Shown: in pieces, positions 42,775-50,893 of the stretch | How positions within the stretch are numbered: position 1 is the first letter of the stretch | Layout: every line of letters starts with the position of its first letter | Notes under the pieces: generated by a model | Databases searched by the model: none | What the model saw: the letters and a program-made list of their open reading frames with translations, nothing else | Told to the model about the DNA's origin: nothing | Source of the DNA: CAWJKP01 sp963843465 | Lineage (GTDB): Bacteria; Planctomycetota; Planctomycetia; Pirellulales; Thermoguttaceae | Assembly (NCBI GenBank): GCA_963843465.1 | Contig: CAWJKP010000006.1 | Coordinates: forward strand, 62,001 to 126,000 | DNA: 64,000 nt | Reading direction: 5' to 3' | Made by a program: the position numbers and the translations under genes

Positions 42775-42891
42775 GATTGCGGGACAGAGCCAGAGTCATC
42801 AATGCTACTCAGCGGCCGCGCCAGCCGCAAGCAGGCTGTTGCCGGCGCCGGGTGGTCACATGGCCGGGCGGATGGTAAACTGGCCGGCATC

Positions 42892-43557
42892 ATGCAACTG
42901 GACCAGGTCAAACCCTTTTTCCCACTCGTCGGCCCGCTGGTGGCGCTGGTCATCAGCGCCGTGGTGCTGCCCTACGTGCGGCAATGGCTGGTGCTCTACC
43001 GGGAGCACCACCACATCATCAAGCGGCAGTTCTTCGAGAACACCGAGGTGATCCTCTTCGGCCTCTTCGAGAACCGCTTGGAATACGACGCCCTGGGCGT
43101 GTTTCGCACGGTGCTCTTCGGCGAGCGGCTCTTCGAGCGGATCGTCAACTGGAACAAGCGGCCCTCGCCGGACCTGATCCTGCCGCAGGAACCCCATGAG
43201 GCTGAGCACTTGCGGACGGTGATGCGGATGCAGGCCAGCTCGCTTTTGCTGCAATGCGTGCGGATCGGTCCCTATTTCGACGCCGGACGGAAGCTCGGCT
43301 CAGCCGAGTACCGCTACGTGCAGTTCGTCGCCTGCCTTGCCCGGCCCGACACCTCCAAGCTGACCTGGCACGACTGCCCACGGGTAGTCCTGATCGAGGA
43401 GAGCGCCTTGCGGAAGATCCAGGATCCTGCGACGCAACCGAGCACTCCGGACAAGGACGGCGCCACGTGGCTCGACGTGCTCCGCCAGATAGCCGCCGCG
43501 CACTTCCAGGGCGGCCATCCGGCGATCGACGTGATCTCCAGCCCCGTAGGCGATTGA
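42892..43557 (+). CDS. Hypothetical membrane-anchored protein
   Basis: 221 residues from ATG 42892; the longer open frame upstream is read from the family K repeat. One N-terminal transmembrane segment (FFPLVGPLVALVISAVVLPY) is followed by a cytoplasmic helical region (HHHIIKRQFFENTEVILFGL, FENRLEYDALGVFRTVLFGE, TVMRMQASSLLLQCVRIGP) and a soluble end (FVACLARPDTSKLTWHDCPR). I recognise no family. It ends 1 bp before the acetate kinase start, so the two are likely co-transcribed, which hints at a role beside acetate metabolism but does not prove it. Confidence 0.6.
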   Translation: MQLDQVKPFFPLVGPLVALVISAVVLPYVRQWLVLYREHHHIIKRQFFENTEVILFGLFENRLEYDALGVFRTVLFGERLFERIVNWNKRPSPDLILPQEPHEAEHLRTVMRMQASSLLLQCVRIGPYFDAGRKLGSAEYRYVQFVACLARPDTSKLTWHDCPRVVLIEESALRKIQDPATQPSTPDKDGATWLDVLRQIAAAHFQGGHPAIDVISSPVGD

Positions 43558-43558
43558 G

Positions 43559-44762
43559 ATGAGCATCCTGGTCTTTAACGCCGGATCGAGCAGCCTCAAG
43601 TTCGGCCTCTTCGACGCCGAGGCGCGCCGGGCATTGGCTTCGGGCGGGATCGACTGGGCAGACGGCGACCGGCAGCACGCCAAGCTCGTGCTCCACGCCG
43701 AGCCCGACCGCCAGGTGCGGGCGACGGTCAGCGCGGCGGACGATCAAACGGCCGCGCAACTGGCGATTGGCGCGCTGGAGGAAGCTGACGCCGGCCAGGC
43801 GGAGCCGGCGGCGGCCATCGAGGTGGTCGGACATCGGGTCGTTCACGGCGGGGTCGAGTTCGGCGGCAGTACGCGGATCGACGGGCGGGTGAAGGCGGGC
43901 ATCGCCCGCCTGGCGGAGTTGGCCCCGCTGCACAATCCGCCCGCGCTGGAGGCGATCCAGGCCGCGGAAGCCGCCCTGCCCGGCGCAGTGCAAGTAGCCG
44001 TCTTCGACACGGCCTTCTATGCCCGCCTGCCGCCCAGGGCGTATGTCTATCCGCTGCCTTACCAATGGTGCGTGGAGTGGGGCGTGCGGCGGTTCGGCTT
44101 CCACGGGATCAGCCACCAGTACTGCACCCGCCGCGCCGCCGAGTTGCTGGAGCGGGAACTGTCCGAGCTGCGCATCGTGAGCTGCCACCTGGGCGGCGGC
44201 TGTTCCGCGGCGGCCGTTCAAGGCGGCGCGGCCGTCGCCACGACCATGGGCTTCACGACCCTGGAAGGCCTGATGATGGGCACCCGCGCAGGCTCGATCA
44301 ATCCGGGGATCTTGCTGCACCTCCAGCGGCGCCGCGGGTTGACGGTGGACGAGATCGACCACGCGCTGCATCACCGCTCGGGCCTGCTGGGCGTCTCCGG
44401 CGTCTCCCCGGACCTCGCCGAGATCGAGGAGGCCATGCGGCAAGGCAACCCGCAGGCGAGGCTGGCCTTCGAGGTCTTCGCCGACCGGGTGCGGTCGGCC
44501 GTCGGCTCCCTGGCGGTCACCATGGGAGGCGTGGACGCGCTGATCTTCACCGATCGCATCGGCGAGGGCTCACCCGCCTTGCGAGCGGCGGTCTGCGACG
44601 GCTTGGAGTGCCTGGGACTGCGGCTCGATCCGGCGCAACGCCGCCTGCCAAGCGGACGCGGATCTTGCCTCGGCCGCATCGCCCGCGAGGATTCTCTTGA
44701 TCCACACCCGCGAAGAACTGATGATCGCCCGCGAGGCTTGCCGGGTGGCGCGGGCGGAGTGA
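43559..44762 (+). CDS. ackA: Acetate kinase, C-terminus frameshifted
   Basis: About 400 residues. ASKHA-fold kinase, acetate + ATP to acetyl phosphate. Motifs: ILVFNAGSSSLKFGLFD, EVVGHRVVHGGVEFGGSTRI, VAVFDTAFYARLPPRAYVYP, RRFGFHGISHQYCTRRAAEL, CHLGGGCSAAAVQGGAAVAT, TTLEGLMMGTRAGSINPGIL and the switch VDALIFTDRIGEGSPALRAA. The frame as read runs to 44806 with an unnatural end; removing one G near 44636 gives NAACQADADLASAASPARIL then LIHTREELMIAREACRVARA and a stop at 44762, which matches the family's usual ending. No phosphotransacetylase is adjacent. Confidence 0.88.
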
Positions 44763-44772
44763 ACGGCCGCGA

Positions 44773-45690
44773 TCAGGCCACGGCCAGGGCGCGGTCGATC
44801 CGCTGAATGGCCTCGTCGACTTCCGCCCTGCTCTTGAAGCCGATGAGCACCGCGTTGATCTCGGGCTGGGCCATGGCGAAGCGGGCGGCTTTCTCCCGGT
44901 CCTCGGGATTGCGGAAGTCGCCGTCTCCCACGAGCTTCATGCCGATCACGCCGCGGCCCTTGGCGTGCATCGTCTTGAGCTGCCGCAGGACGGGCGCGAT
45001 GTCGTTGCCGGGCTTGTTCCAGTCCTGCTGCGGACCGTCAATGTGCTTGGCCTGCGGGTTGACGCGCACCAGGTGGACCTCCGGCCAGTCCGAGTCCGCG
45101 GCGGTCCGCAGGGCGGGCAGGCTGTGGCAGGAAACGCCTTTGGCGCGGATCCATTGCTTGGCCTTGGCTTCCTCGAAGGCGTCCATCAGTCGCCTGAACT
45201 CGCCGGTCCAGCCGTCCTTGACCATGCAGTGGATCAACAGGCTGTCGACGTAGTCGGTGTTGAACACCTGGCGGTGGCGGTCGATGGCCTTCAACGCATC
45301 CTGGGGCTGGCCGGAAACCTTGGACTGGAGAAAGAGCTTTTCCCGCGGCAGGCCCTTGATCGCGCCGGCGATCCACTCGAAGGTGGCGTAACTTTGGGCG
45401 CAGTCGAAGAAGGTGATGCCCCGATCAAAGGCGTAATGAATGAGATCATTGAAGGCCCGCTGGCCCAACGCCTGCTGCACGTGGCCGCTGTTGCTGCCGG
45501 CGCCGAAGCCCAGGCGGCTGAGCTTGAGGCCCGTTTTTCCCAGCATCACCTGGTCCACGGCGGTGCGGGCCGGCGGCTTTTGGGCAGCGGAGAGCAGGCC
45601 GGGCGACAGGAGCGCGGCCCCGGTGAGGGCGGCCGTGCGCTGGAGAAACTCGCGACGGGTGGTGCTATGGGCAGACTTGTAGGCTTGCAT
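44773..45690 (-). CDS. Aldo/keto reductase with Tat signal
   Basis: 305 residues from ATG 45690. Tat signal peptide TTRREFLQRTAALTGAALLS, then an aldo/keto reductase barrel: LGKTGLKLSRLGFGAGSNSG, RGITFFDCAQSYATFEWIAG (Asp, Tyr), EKLFLQSKVSGQPQDALKAI (Lys), DYVDSLLIHCMVKDGWTGEF (His), KAKQWIRAKGVSCHSLPAL and the cofactor end MAQPEINAVLIGFKSRAEVD. The tetrad Asp-Tyr-Lys-His can be followed. Export by Tat suggests a folded NADPH-bound enzyme outside the membrane, as for many planctomycete sugar oxidoreductases. Substrate unknown. Confidence 0.88.
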   Translation of the reverse strand: MQAYKSAHSTTRREFLQRTAALTGAALLSPGLLSAAQKPPARTAVDQVMLGKTGLKLSRLGFGAGSNSGHVQQALGQRAFNDLIHYAFDRGITFFDCAQSYATFEWIAGAIKGLPREKLFLQSKVSGQPQDALKAIDRHRQVFNTDYVDSLLIHCMVKDGWTGEFRRLMDAFEEAKAKQWIRAKGVSCHSLPALRTAADSDWPEVHLVRVNPQAKHIDGPQQDWNKPGNDIAPVLRQLKTMHAKGRGVIGMKLVGDGDFRNPEDREKAARFAMAQPEINAVLIGFKSRAEVDEAIQRIDRALAVA

Positions 45691-45768
45691 GGTTCTGGGC
45701 TCCGGGATGAGTCGGGACAATCGGATTATATACGCGGCTTGCACGCCAGGCACCCCTTGAAGAGGTTT

Positions 45769-45849
45769 TCGGTCTTTGGTCTTAGGTCTTAGATGCGACG
45801 AAAAGACCCGGAACGCAAGTCCTAAGACCTAAGTCCTAAGACCCGAGAC
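45769..45849. repeat. Palindromic repeat, family H
   Basis: GGTCTTTGGTCTTAGGTCTT ... AAGTCCTAAGACCTAAGTCC, sister of 18154-18223. Confidence 0.85.
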
Positions 45850-45897
45850 CGCCAGTTGAGTGGGGGCCGCACCCATCTGCGCCTTGCAAGACCGCCC

Positions 45898-45926
45898 TTG
45901 CGTCGCCCGCCGGGAGCGGTTACAAT
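45898..45926 (+). promoter_or_regulatory. Predicted sigma70-type promoter of feoAB
   Basis: TTGCGT (45898-45903), 17-bp spacer, TACAAT (45921-45926). The expected start near 45933 lies directly before the Fur-box-like palindrome. The feoA start codon is 90 bp downstream. Confidence 0.55.
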
Positions 45927-45936
45927 CGGCGGAGAG

Positions 45937-45951
45937 TGAGACTCAGTCTCA
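45937..45951. promoter_or_regulatory. Predicted Fur box upstream of feoAB
   Basis: TGAGACTCAGTCTCA is a perfect 7-1-7 inverted repeat with the TGA...TCA ends of the Fur consensus TGATAATnATTATCA, in a more GC-rich form. It sits at the expected transcription start, where bound Fe-Fur would block the promoter. Confidence 0.5.
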
Positions 45952-46015
45952 TTGCCTGCTCGATTCTGCCCCCCCGAGCCTTCGGGCTCGCCTGCCTCGC
46001 TTGGCGGAGGACCTC

Positions 46016-46270
46016 GTGGACGAGTTGATTCCCTTGGGCGATCTGGCCGCCGGCCAGGCGGCACGCATCCATCGCATCCTCGGACACGCCGACTACGTCC
46101 ACCGCCTGGAAGAGTTTGGACTGCGACACGGCATCCAGATCCAGATGTTCCGCCCGGGAAATCCCTGCATCGTCCGCCTAGCCGGGAACAAGGTCTGTCT
46201 GCGGGCGGACGCCAAGTTCCACGTGCTAGTCCAGCCGATCGAGGGCGGGCAGGAAACGGTCGCCACCTGA
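46016..46270 (+). CDS. feoA: Ferrous iron transport protein A (FeoA)
   Basis: 84 residues from GTG 46016, preceded by GGCGGAGG at 9 nt spacing; the longer open frame upstream is not supported. SH3-like FeoA domain: LIPLGDLAAGQAARIHRILG, HADYVHRLEEFGLRHGIQIQ, MFRPGNPCIVRLAGNKVCLR and DAKFHVLVQP. FeoA is a small cytoplasmic partner of the FeoB pump, which starts 12 bp downstream. A promoter and a Fur-box-like palindrome lie upstream. Confidence 0.9.
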   Translation: MDELIPLGDLAAGQAARIHRILGHADYVHRLEEFGLRHGIQIQMFRPGNPCIVRLAGNKVCLRADAKFHVLVQPIEGGQETVAT

Positions 46271-46282
46271 TATCGCGGCACC

Positions 46283-48550
46283 ATGCCTGTTGCTCTCTCC
46301 TCGAAAACCCTGACTGTCGCTCTGATCGGCAACCCCAATACGGGCAAGTCGACGCTTTTCACCGCGCTGGCCGGCCTCCATCAACACGTGGGCAACTACC
46401 CCGGCGTGACCGTGGAGAAGAAGACCGGCCAGATGCAGTATGACGGCCGCCGCTGGGAGTTGGTCGATCTGCCCGGCCTGTACAGCCTCGCCCCGCGGTC
46501 GCGCGACGAGGCGGTTGCGGTCGACGTCCTGCTGGGCTGCAGCTCGGGCCTGGCCCCGGTCGACGCCGTGGTCTCGATCCTCGACGCCTCGAATCTCCAT
46601 CGCCATCTCTACCTGGCCAGCCAGGTGTTGGATTTCCAGCGTCCGACGGTGTTGGCGGTGAACATGGTCGACCTTGCCGAAAAGCGCGGCATCCGCATCG
46701 ACTGGGCGAAGCTTGCCCAGCGGCTGGGCGTGCCGGTGGTGCCTATCCAGGCCCATCGCCGCATCGGTCTATCGCTGTTGAAGAAGGCCCTGGCCCAGGT
46801 GGTGCGGCAGTCGGCCCATCCGGCCGCCAGCCCTTTCCCGGCGGTCTTCGAGAGCGAGGTCTTGCGGCTGGAGTCGCGGCTGGCGGAGCTGCCGGGAGGC
46901 CGTGCCGACGGCCGGCCGCTTCCTCGCCACCTCGTGCGGCGGCTGTTGCTGGATGCCAATGGCTACCTGTTGCGGACGCTCTTGCCCGAGGCCGACGGGG
47001 AGGTCGGCCAGTCGCTGGAGTCGGCCCGGGCGAAGCTGGCCGGCCAGCGCTGTGCCGTGCCGGGGATCGAGACGACGGCCCGCTTCGACTGGGCCCGGCA
47101 AATCGTCGAAGGCGCGGTGGAAGAACCGGCCGGCTACCAGGCCACGCGGAGCGACCGCATTGATCGACTGCTGACCCATCGCGTCTGGGGGACGGGGGTT
47201 TTCGCCCTGGTGATGCTGGCGATCTTCCAGTCGGTCTTCGTCGGGGCCCAGCCGTTGATGAGCGCGATTAGCTTGGGCGTGACCTCGCTGGGCACGTGGC
47301 TCGGCTCCTGGCTGCCGCCGGGCGCGCTGAGAAGCCTGGTGGCCGACGGCATCTTCGGCGGCGTAGGCGGGGTGCTAGCCTTCTTGCCCCAAATCCTTAT
47401 CCTCTTCGTCTTCATCGCGATCCTCGAAGACTGCGGCTACCTGGCCCGAGCGGCCTACCTCATGGACCGGCTGATGTCCCGCGTGGGGCTCAGCGGCAAG
47501 TCGTTCATTCCGCTGTTGTCATCGTGCGCCTGTGCGATCCCGGGAATCATGTCGGCGCGGGTGATCGAGAACGAGCGGGACCGGCTGACGACGATCCTCG
47601 TCGCGCCCTTGATGACCTGTTCGGCCCGGCTGCCGGTCTACGCGCTGTTGATCGCCGCGTTCGTTCCTCCCTGGGCCTTTTGCGGCGGATGGGTGAGGCT
47701 TCAGGGCCTGACGCTGGCGGCCATGTACGCCTTGGGAATCCTGATGGCGGTGGTCGTGGCCTTGCTGTTGAAGCGGACCATCCTGCGGGGCGACGCGCCG
47801 CCGTTCGTGATGGAGCTGCCCAGCTACAAGATGCCGTCGTTGCGGACGATCTTTTTCCGCGTGGTGGAGCGGGGCGTGGTCTTCCTCCGATGTGCCGGGA
47901 CGCTGATCCTGGCGGTCTCGATCCTGATCTGGGCCCTGCTCTACTACCCGCACGACGCCCGGGTCGTGGAGGGCCCTTACCGCCCGCAGATCGCGGCTTT
48001 CGAGGCCCGGCTGGCGGCCCTGGCACCTGGCGACCCCCGGCGGAAAGCCCTGGCCGCCCGGCTGGCCGACCTGGACCACCAAATCGCGGGGGCCTACCAG
48101 CGCCAGAGCTGGCTGGGCCGGGCGGGACGCCGGATCGAGCCGGTCTTCAAGCCCCTGGGCTGGGACTGGCGGATCAGCTCCGCCGTGCTGGCGTCCTTCC
48201 CCGCTCGGGAAATCGTGGTCGCCACGCTGGGCGTGATCTACAATCTCGGCAAGGACGTCGACACCGAGAGCCGCAAAGGCCGCGACCACCTCAGCTCCCG
48301 GCTGTACGCCGCCACCTGGGACGGCACCGACCGCCCGGTGTTCAACCTGCCGGTTGCCTTTTCGATCATGGTTTTCTTCGCGCTTTGTGCCCAGTGCGCC
48401 GCCACGTTGGCCGTGATCCGCCGAGAGACCAACAGTTGGCGCTGGCCGCTGTTTACCTTCGCCTACATGACCACGCTGGCTTACGTCGGCGCCCTGTTGA
48501 CCTACCAGGTCGGCATGTGGATGGCCGGCGGCCGTACTACATCCCTGTAG
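46283..48550 (+). CDS. feoB: Ferrous iron transport protein B (FeoB)
   Basis: 755 residues. N-terminal G domain: G1 LIGNPNTGKSTLFTALAG, switch GNYPGVTVEKKTG, G3 VDLPGLYSLAPRSRDEAVAV, G4 AVNMVDLAEKRGI. Then the membrane part with Gate motifs: GVGGVLAFLPQILILFVFIA, LEDCGYLARAAYLMDRLMSR, KSFIPLLSSCACAIPGIMSA, and later FPAREIVVATLGVIYNLGK. It imports Fe2+ across the inner membrane. A long insert (residues about 560-610, ALAPGDPRRKALAARLADLD) lies between membrane segments. The stop TAG at 48548-48550 is part of the family C repeat, so the last residues may come from the repeat. Confidence 0.95.
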   Translation: MPVALSSKTLTVALIGNPNTGKSTLFTALAGLHQHVGNYPGVTVEKKTGQMQYDGRRWELVDLPGLYSLAPRSRDEAVAVDVLLGCSSGLAPVDAVVSILDASNLHRHLYLASQVLDFQRPTVLAVNMVDLAEKRGIRIDWAKLAQRLGVPVVPIQAHRRIGLSLLKKALAQVVRQSAHPAASPFPAVFESEVLRLESRLAELPGGRADGRPLPRHLVRRLLLDANGYLLRTLLPEADGEVGQSLESARAKLAGQRCAVPGIETTARFDWARQIVEGAVEEPAGYQATRSDRIDRLLTHRVWGTGVFALVMLAIFQSVFVGAQPLMSAISLGVTSLGTWLGSWLPPGALRSLVADGIFGGVGGVLAFLPQILILFVFIAILEDCGYLARAAYLMDRLMSRVGLSGKSFIPLLSSCACAIPGIMSARVIENERDRLTTILVAPLMTCSARLPVYALLIAAFVPPWAFCGGWVRLQGLTLAAMYALGILMAVVVALLLKRTILRGDAPPFVMELPSYKMPSLRTIFFRVVERGVVFLRCAGTLILAVSILIWALLYYPHDARVVEGPYRPQIAAFEARLAALAPGDPRRKALAARLADLDHQIAGAYQRQSWLGRAGRRIEPVFKPLGWDWRISSAVLASFPAREIVVATLGVIYNLGKDVDTESRKGRDHLSSRLYAATWDGTDRPVFNLPVAFSIMVFFALCAQCAATLAVIRRETNSWRWPLFTFAYMTTLAYVGALLTYQVGMWMAGGRTTSL

Positions 48551-48636
48551 GGAACGCCCTCTGCGGCGTTCCGAAGTGTGGGAACAACGACTAACGACGC
48601 TCGCCGCGGAACGCCACAGAGGGCGTTCCCTACAGG
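48544..48636. repeat. Palindromic repeat, family C
   Basis: Arms CCTGTAGGGAACGCCCTCTG / CAGAGGGCGTTCCCTACAGG, about 93 bp. It supplies the feoB stop codon. Sister copy inside the esterase fusion at 12927-13017. Confidence 0.92.
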
Positions 48637-48675
48637 CGACAAACACGGTTGGCAAACGCCCTCCTTACCAACAAG

Positions 48676-48894
48676 ATGAACCTCGACTGGCAAAACCTCG
48701 CAGCCCTAACATTGGTCCTCCTGACGGCCGTCTTCTTGACGTGGAAGCTTGGGCGGGCGATAACGTCTGGCAAACCGTTTTCGTGTAACGGGTGCAAATC
48801 CAGCACCCCGAAGGGCGTGGCAGAGAAGTTGATCTCCATCGAGCCAACGCCCTCTGGTGCGAAGAAGAGGCAAGTGAACCAACCCATCCGATAG
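48676..48894 (+). CDS. FeoB-associated Cys-containing membrane protein
   Basis: 72 residues from ATG 48676 (MNLDWQNLAALTLVLLTAVF). One N-terminal transmembrane helix followed by FSCNGCKSSTPKGVAEKLIS. Small one-helix proteins with a CxxC(xxC) motif commonly follow feoB (FeoB-associated/FeoC-like Cys-rich family); here two Cys in CNGC are kept and the third position is Ser. Position 126 bp after feoB supports the link, though a palindromic repeat stands between them. Confidence 0.6.
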   Translation: MNLDWQNLAALTLVLLTAVFLTWKLGRAITSGKPFSCNGCKSSTPKGVAEKLISIEPTPSGAKKRQVNQPIR

Positions 48895-48903
48895 GCCAAC
48901 GAC

Positions 48904-49731
48904 ATGCCTCCCGATGATCGCCTCCTGCCCGAGCGGTTTCCCCGTTCGTCGCAATACCACCCCGACTGGGTTTTGGCCAGCGCTAGCGGGGGAGCGAATG
49001 CACTTTGGTTGACAGAGTGGCTCACGACGGCACTCGACCTTCGGCCCGGTATGAGGGTGTTGGACCTCGGCTGTGGGCGGGCATCGTCGTCGATCTTTCT
49101 GCGGCGCGAATTCGGAGTGCAGGTTTGGGCCACCGACTTTTGGTTCAGCGCGTCGGAGAACATTGATCGCATTCGGGACGCCGGTGTCGAGGACGGCGTC
49201 TTTCCCCTCCATGCCGATGCCCGATCGCTGCCCTTCGCCCCGGACTTTTTCGACGCCATTGTCTGTGTCGACTCCTTCCCCTACTTCGGGACGGACGATC
49301 TGTACCTGAGCTACCTTGCTCATTTCGTGAAGCCGGGCGGTCCTATCGGAGTGGCTGGGGCTGGACTGGTTCAAGAGATCGAAGGTTCAGTTCCCCATCA
49401 TCTGCAAGAGTGGTGGACCCACGAATTTTGGGCCTGCCATTCGGCGGCCTGGTGGCGGCAACAGTGGCAGAGGACGGGCATCATGGACGTTGAGTTGGCC
49501 GACACCATGCCGGACGGTTGGCATTTCTGGCTGGACTGGCATCGGGCCATAGCCCCCGACAATGCCACGGAAATCAAGGCGGTCGAAGCCGATGAGGGCA
49601 GGTATCTCGGCTACGTTCGTCTCGTCGGTCGTCGCCGGGGCCAGGTGAAGCTCGAAGAATTCTGTTGGCCTGACACCTTGCGATCCTTACCCCCGCAGTA
49701 CACGAAAAAGCCTTTGCTCCGCAGGCAGTAG
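48904..49731 (+). CDS. Class I SAM-dependent methyltransferase
   Basis: 275 residues. Rossmann SAM domain: LRPGMRVLDLGCGRASSSIF (motif I), VQVWATDFWFSASENIDRIR (motif II), VFPLHADARSLPFAPDFFDA and IVCVDSFPYFGTDDLYLSYL. The pattern is close to cyclopropane-fatty-acid-synthase-like and small-molecule methyltransferases. A Trp/His-rich C-terminal part (LQEWWTHEFWACHSAAWWRQ) is the substrate region. It begins 9 bp after the FeoB-associated gene but a role in iron uptake is not indicated. Substrate unknown. Confidence 0.8.
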   Translation: MPPDDRLLPERFPRSSQYHPDWVLASASGGANALWLTEWLTTALDLRPGMRVLDLGCGRASSSIFLRREFGVQVWATDFWFSASENIDRIRDAGVEDGVFPLHADARSLPFAPDFFDAIVCVDSFPYFGTDDLYLSYLAHFVKPGGPIGVAGAGLVQEIEGSVPHHLQEWWTHEFWACHSAAWWRQQWQRTGIMDVELADTMPDGWHFWLDWHRAIAPDNATEIKAVEADEGRYLGYVRLVGRRRGQVKLEEFCWPDTLRSLPPQYTKKPLLRRQ

Positions 49732-49835
49732 AGTTAACTTGTGGCACCCGCTGCCCATACCCTGTAGGATTCTTTCTTGGCAAGCGGGGAACTTCCGCCA
49801 TTGCGGCAACCCGCCGAGCGTGGGAGCGTCTTTCT

Positions 49836-50819
49836 ATGGACGGACTGGCGATCGATCTGCGCGACGTGGCGAAGACCTATGGGCGGACGGTGCGGGCGTT
49901 GCGGGGCATCCGCATGGAGGTCCGGCCGGGCGAGATCTTCGGCCTGCTGGGCCCGAATGGGGCCGGCAAGAGCACGCTGGTGAAGATCATGATGACCGTC
50001 ATCCGCCCCAGCCGCGCCGAAGGCACGCTCCTGGGCCGGCCGATCGGTCACAAACCCACGTTGGCCCGCGTCGGCTACCTGCCGGAACACCACCAGATCC
50101 CGCCTTACCTCACCAGCCGGCAGGCGCTGGATCTGTTCGCCTCGCTGTCGAAGGTCGACCGCCGCACCCGCAATCGCCGCATCGCGGAGCTGCTGGAGTT
50201 GGTCGGCATGACTTCCTGGGCCGACGCCCGCATCGGCACCTACTCCAAGGGCATGCAGCAGCGGATCGCCCTGGCCCAGGCGATGGTCCACGATCCCGAC
50301 CTGATCGTCCTGGACGAGCCCACCGACGGCCTGGACCCGGTCGGCCGCCGCGAGGTCCGCCAGGTGCTCGTGCAACTCCGCGATCGGGGCAAAACCGTGT
50401 TCCTCAACAGCCACCTGCTCGGCGAGTTGGAGCGGGTCTGCGACCGTGTGGCCATCCTCCAGGCCGGGGAGGTCATCCGCCAGGGAACGATCGACGAGCT
50501 GACCGCCGGCAGCGAACAGTACGAAATCGAAGTCGGAGATGACCGCCAGCCGTCGCTGGCCGACCGCATCCGCCGGGCCTTGCCCTGCCCGCTTTCGCCC
50601 GCTGCCTCGGGCAAGCTGCCTTCCGGCGAAAGCGTGACCCTGGACGGCCTGATCGTCCGCGTGGTGACCGGCAACGCCGGACCGGTCCAGCCGGTGCTCG
50701 ACGGCCTGCGAGCCGCCGGGCTGGTGATCCTGGCGGTCCGTCCGGTCCGCCAGTCGCTGGAGGACTATTTCCTCCAGGCCGTCACCGTGGCGGGCCCGCC
50801 TTTGCCAATTTCAAAGTAG
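49836..50819 (+). CDS. ABC transporter ATP-binding protein
   Basis: 327 residues. Walker A GLLGPNGAGKSTLVKI, Q-loop VGYLPEHHQIPPYLTSRQA, signature YSKGMQQRIALAQAMV, Walker B DLIVLDEPTDGLDPVGRREV and H-loop VFLNSHLLGELERVCDRVAI are all present. The C-terminal 90 residues (QYEIEVGDDRQPSLADRIRR, GLIVRVVTGNAGPVQPVLDG) are the DUF4162-type extension of CcmA/NatA-like exporters. The permease follows at 50894. The stop codon TAG (50817-50819) falls within the family F repeat. Confidence 0.92.
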   Translation: MDGLAIDLRDVAKTYGRTVRALRGIRMEVRPGEIFGLLGPNGAGKSTLVKIMMTVIRPSRAEGTLLGRPIGHKPTLARVGYLPEHHQIPPYLTSRQALDLFASLSKVDRRTRNRRIAELLELVGMTSWADARIGTYSKGMQQRIALAQAMVHDPDLIVLDEPTDGLDPVGRREVRQVLVQLRDRGKTVFLNSHLLGELERVCDRVAILQAGEVIRQGTIDELTAGSEQYEIEVGDDRQPSLADRIRRALPCPLSPAASGKLPSGESVTLDGLIVRVVTGNAGPVQPVLDGLRAAGLVILAVRPVRQSLEDYFLQAVTVAGPPLPISK

Positions 50820-50874
50820 TCGGCACACGCCGTGTGCCGTAAACCGTGGACGGCACACGGCGTGTGCCGACTAC
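50816..50874. repeat. Palindromic repeat, family F
   Basis: Arms GTAGTCGGCACACGCCGTGT / ACACGGCGTGTGCCGACTAC, 59 bp, sister of 16865-16919. It supplies the stop of the ATPase gene and separates it from the permease gene. Confidence 0.93.
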
Positions 50875-50893
50875 CATGTCAAGGAGCCCGGCC

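Noticed and set aside
48676..49731. FeoB-associated gene plus methyltransferase as a new iron system
   Set aside because: Only proximity supports it; the methyltransferase shows no link to iron or siderophores.
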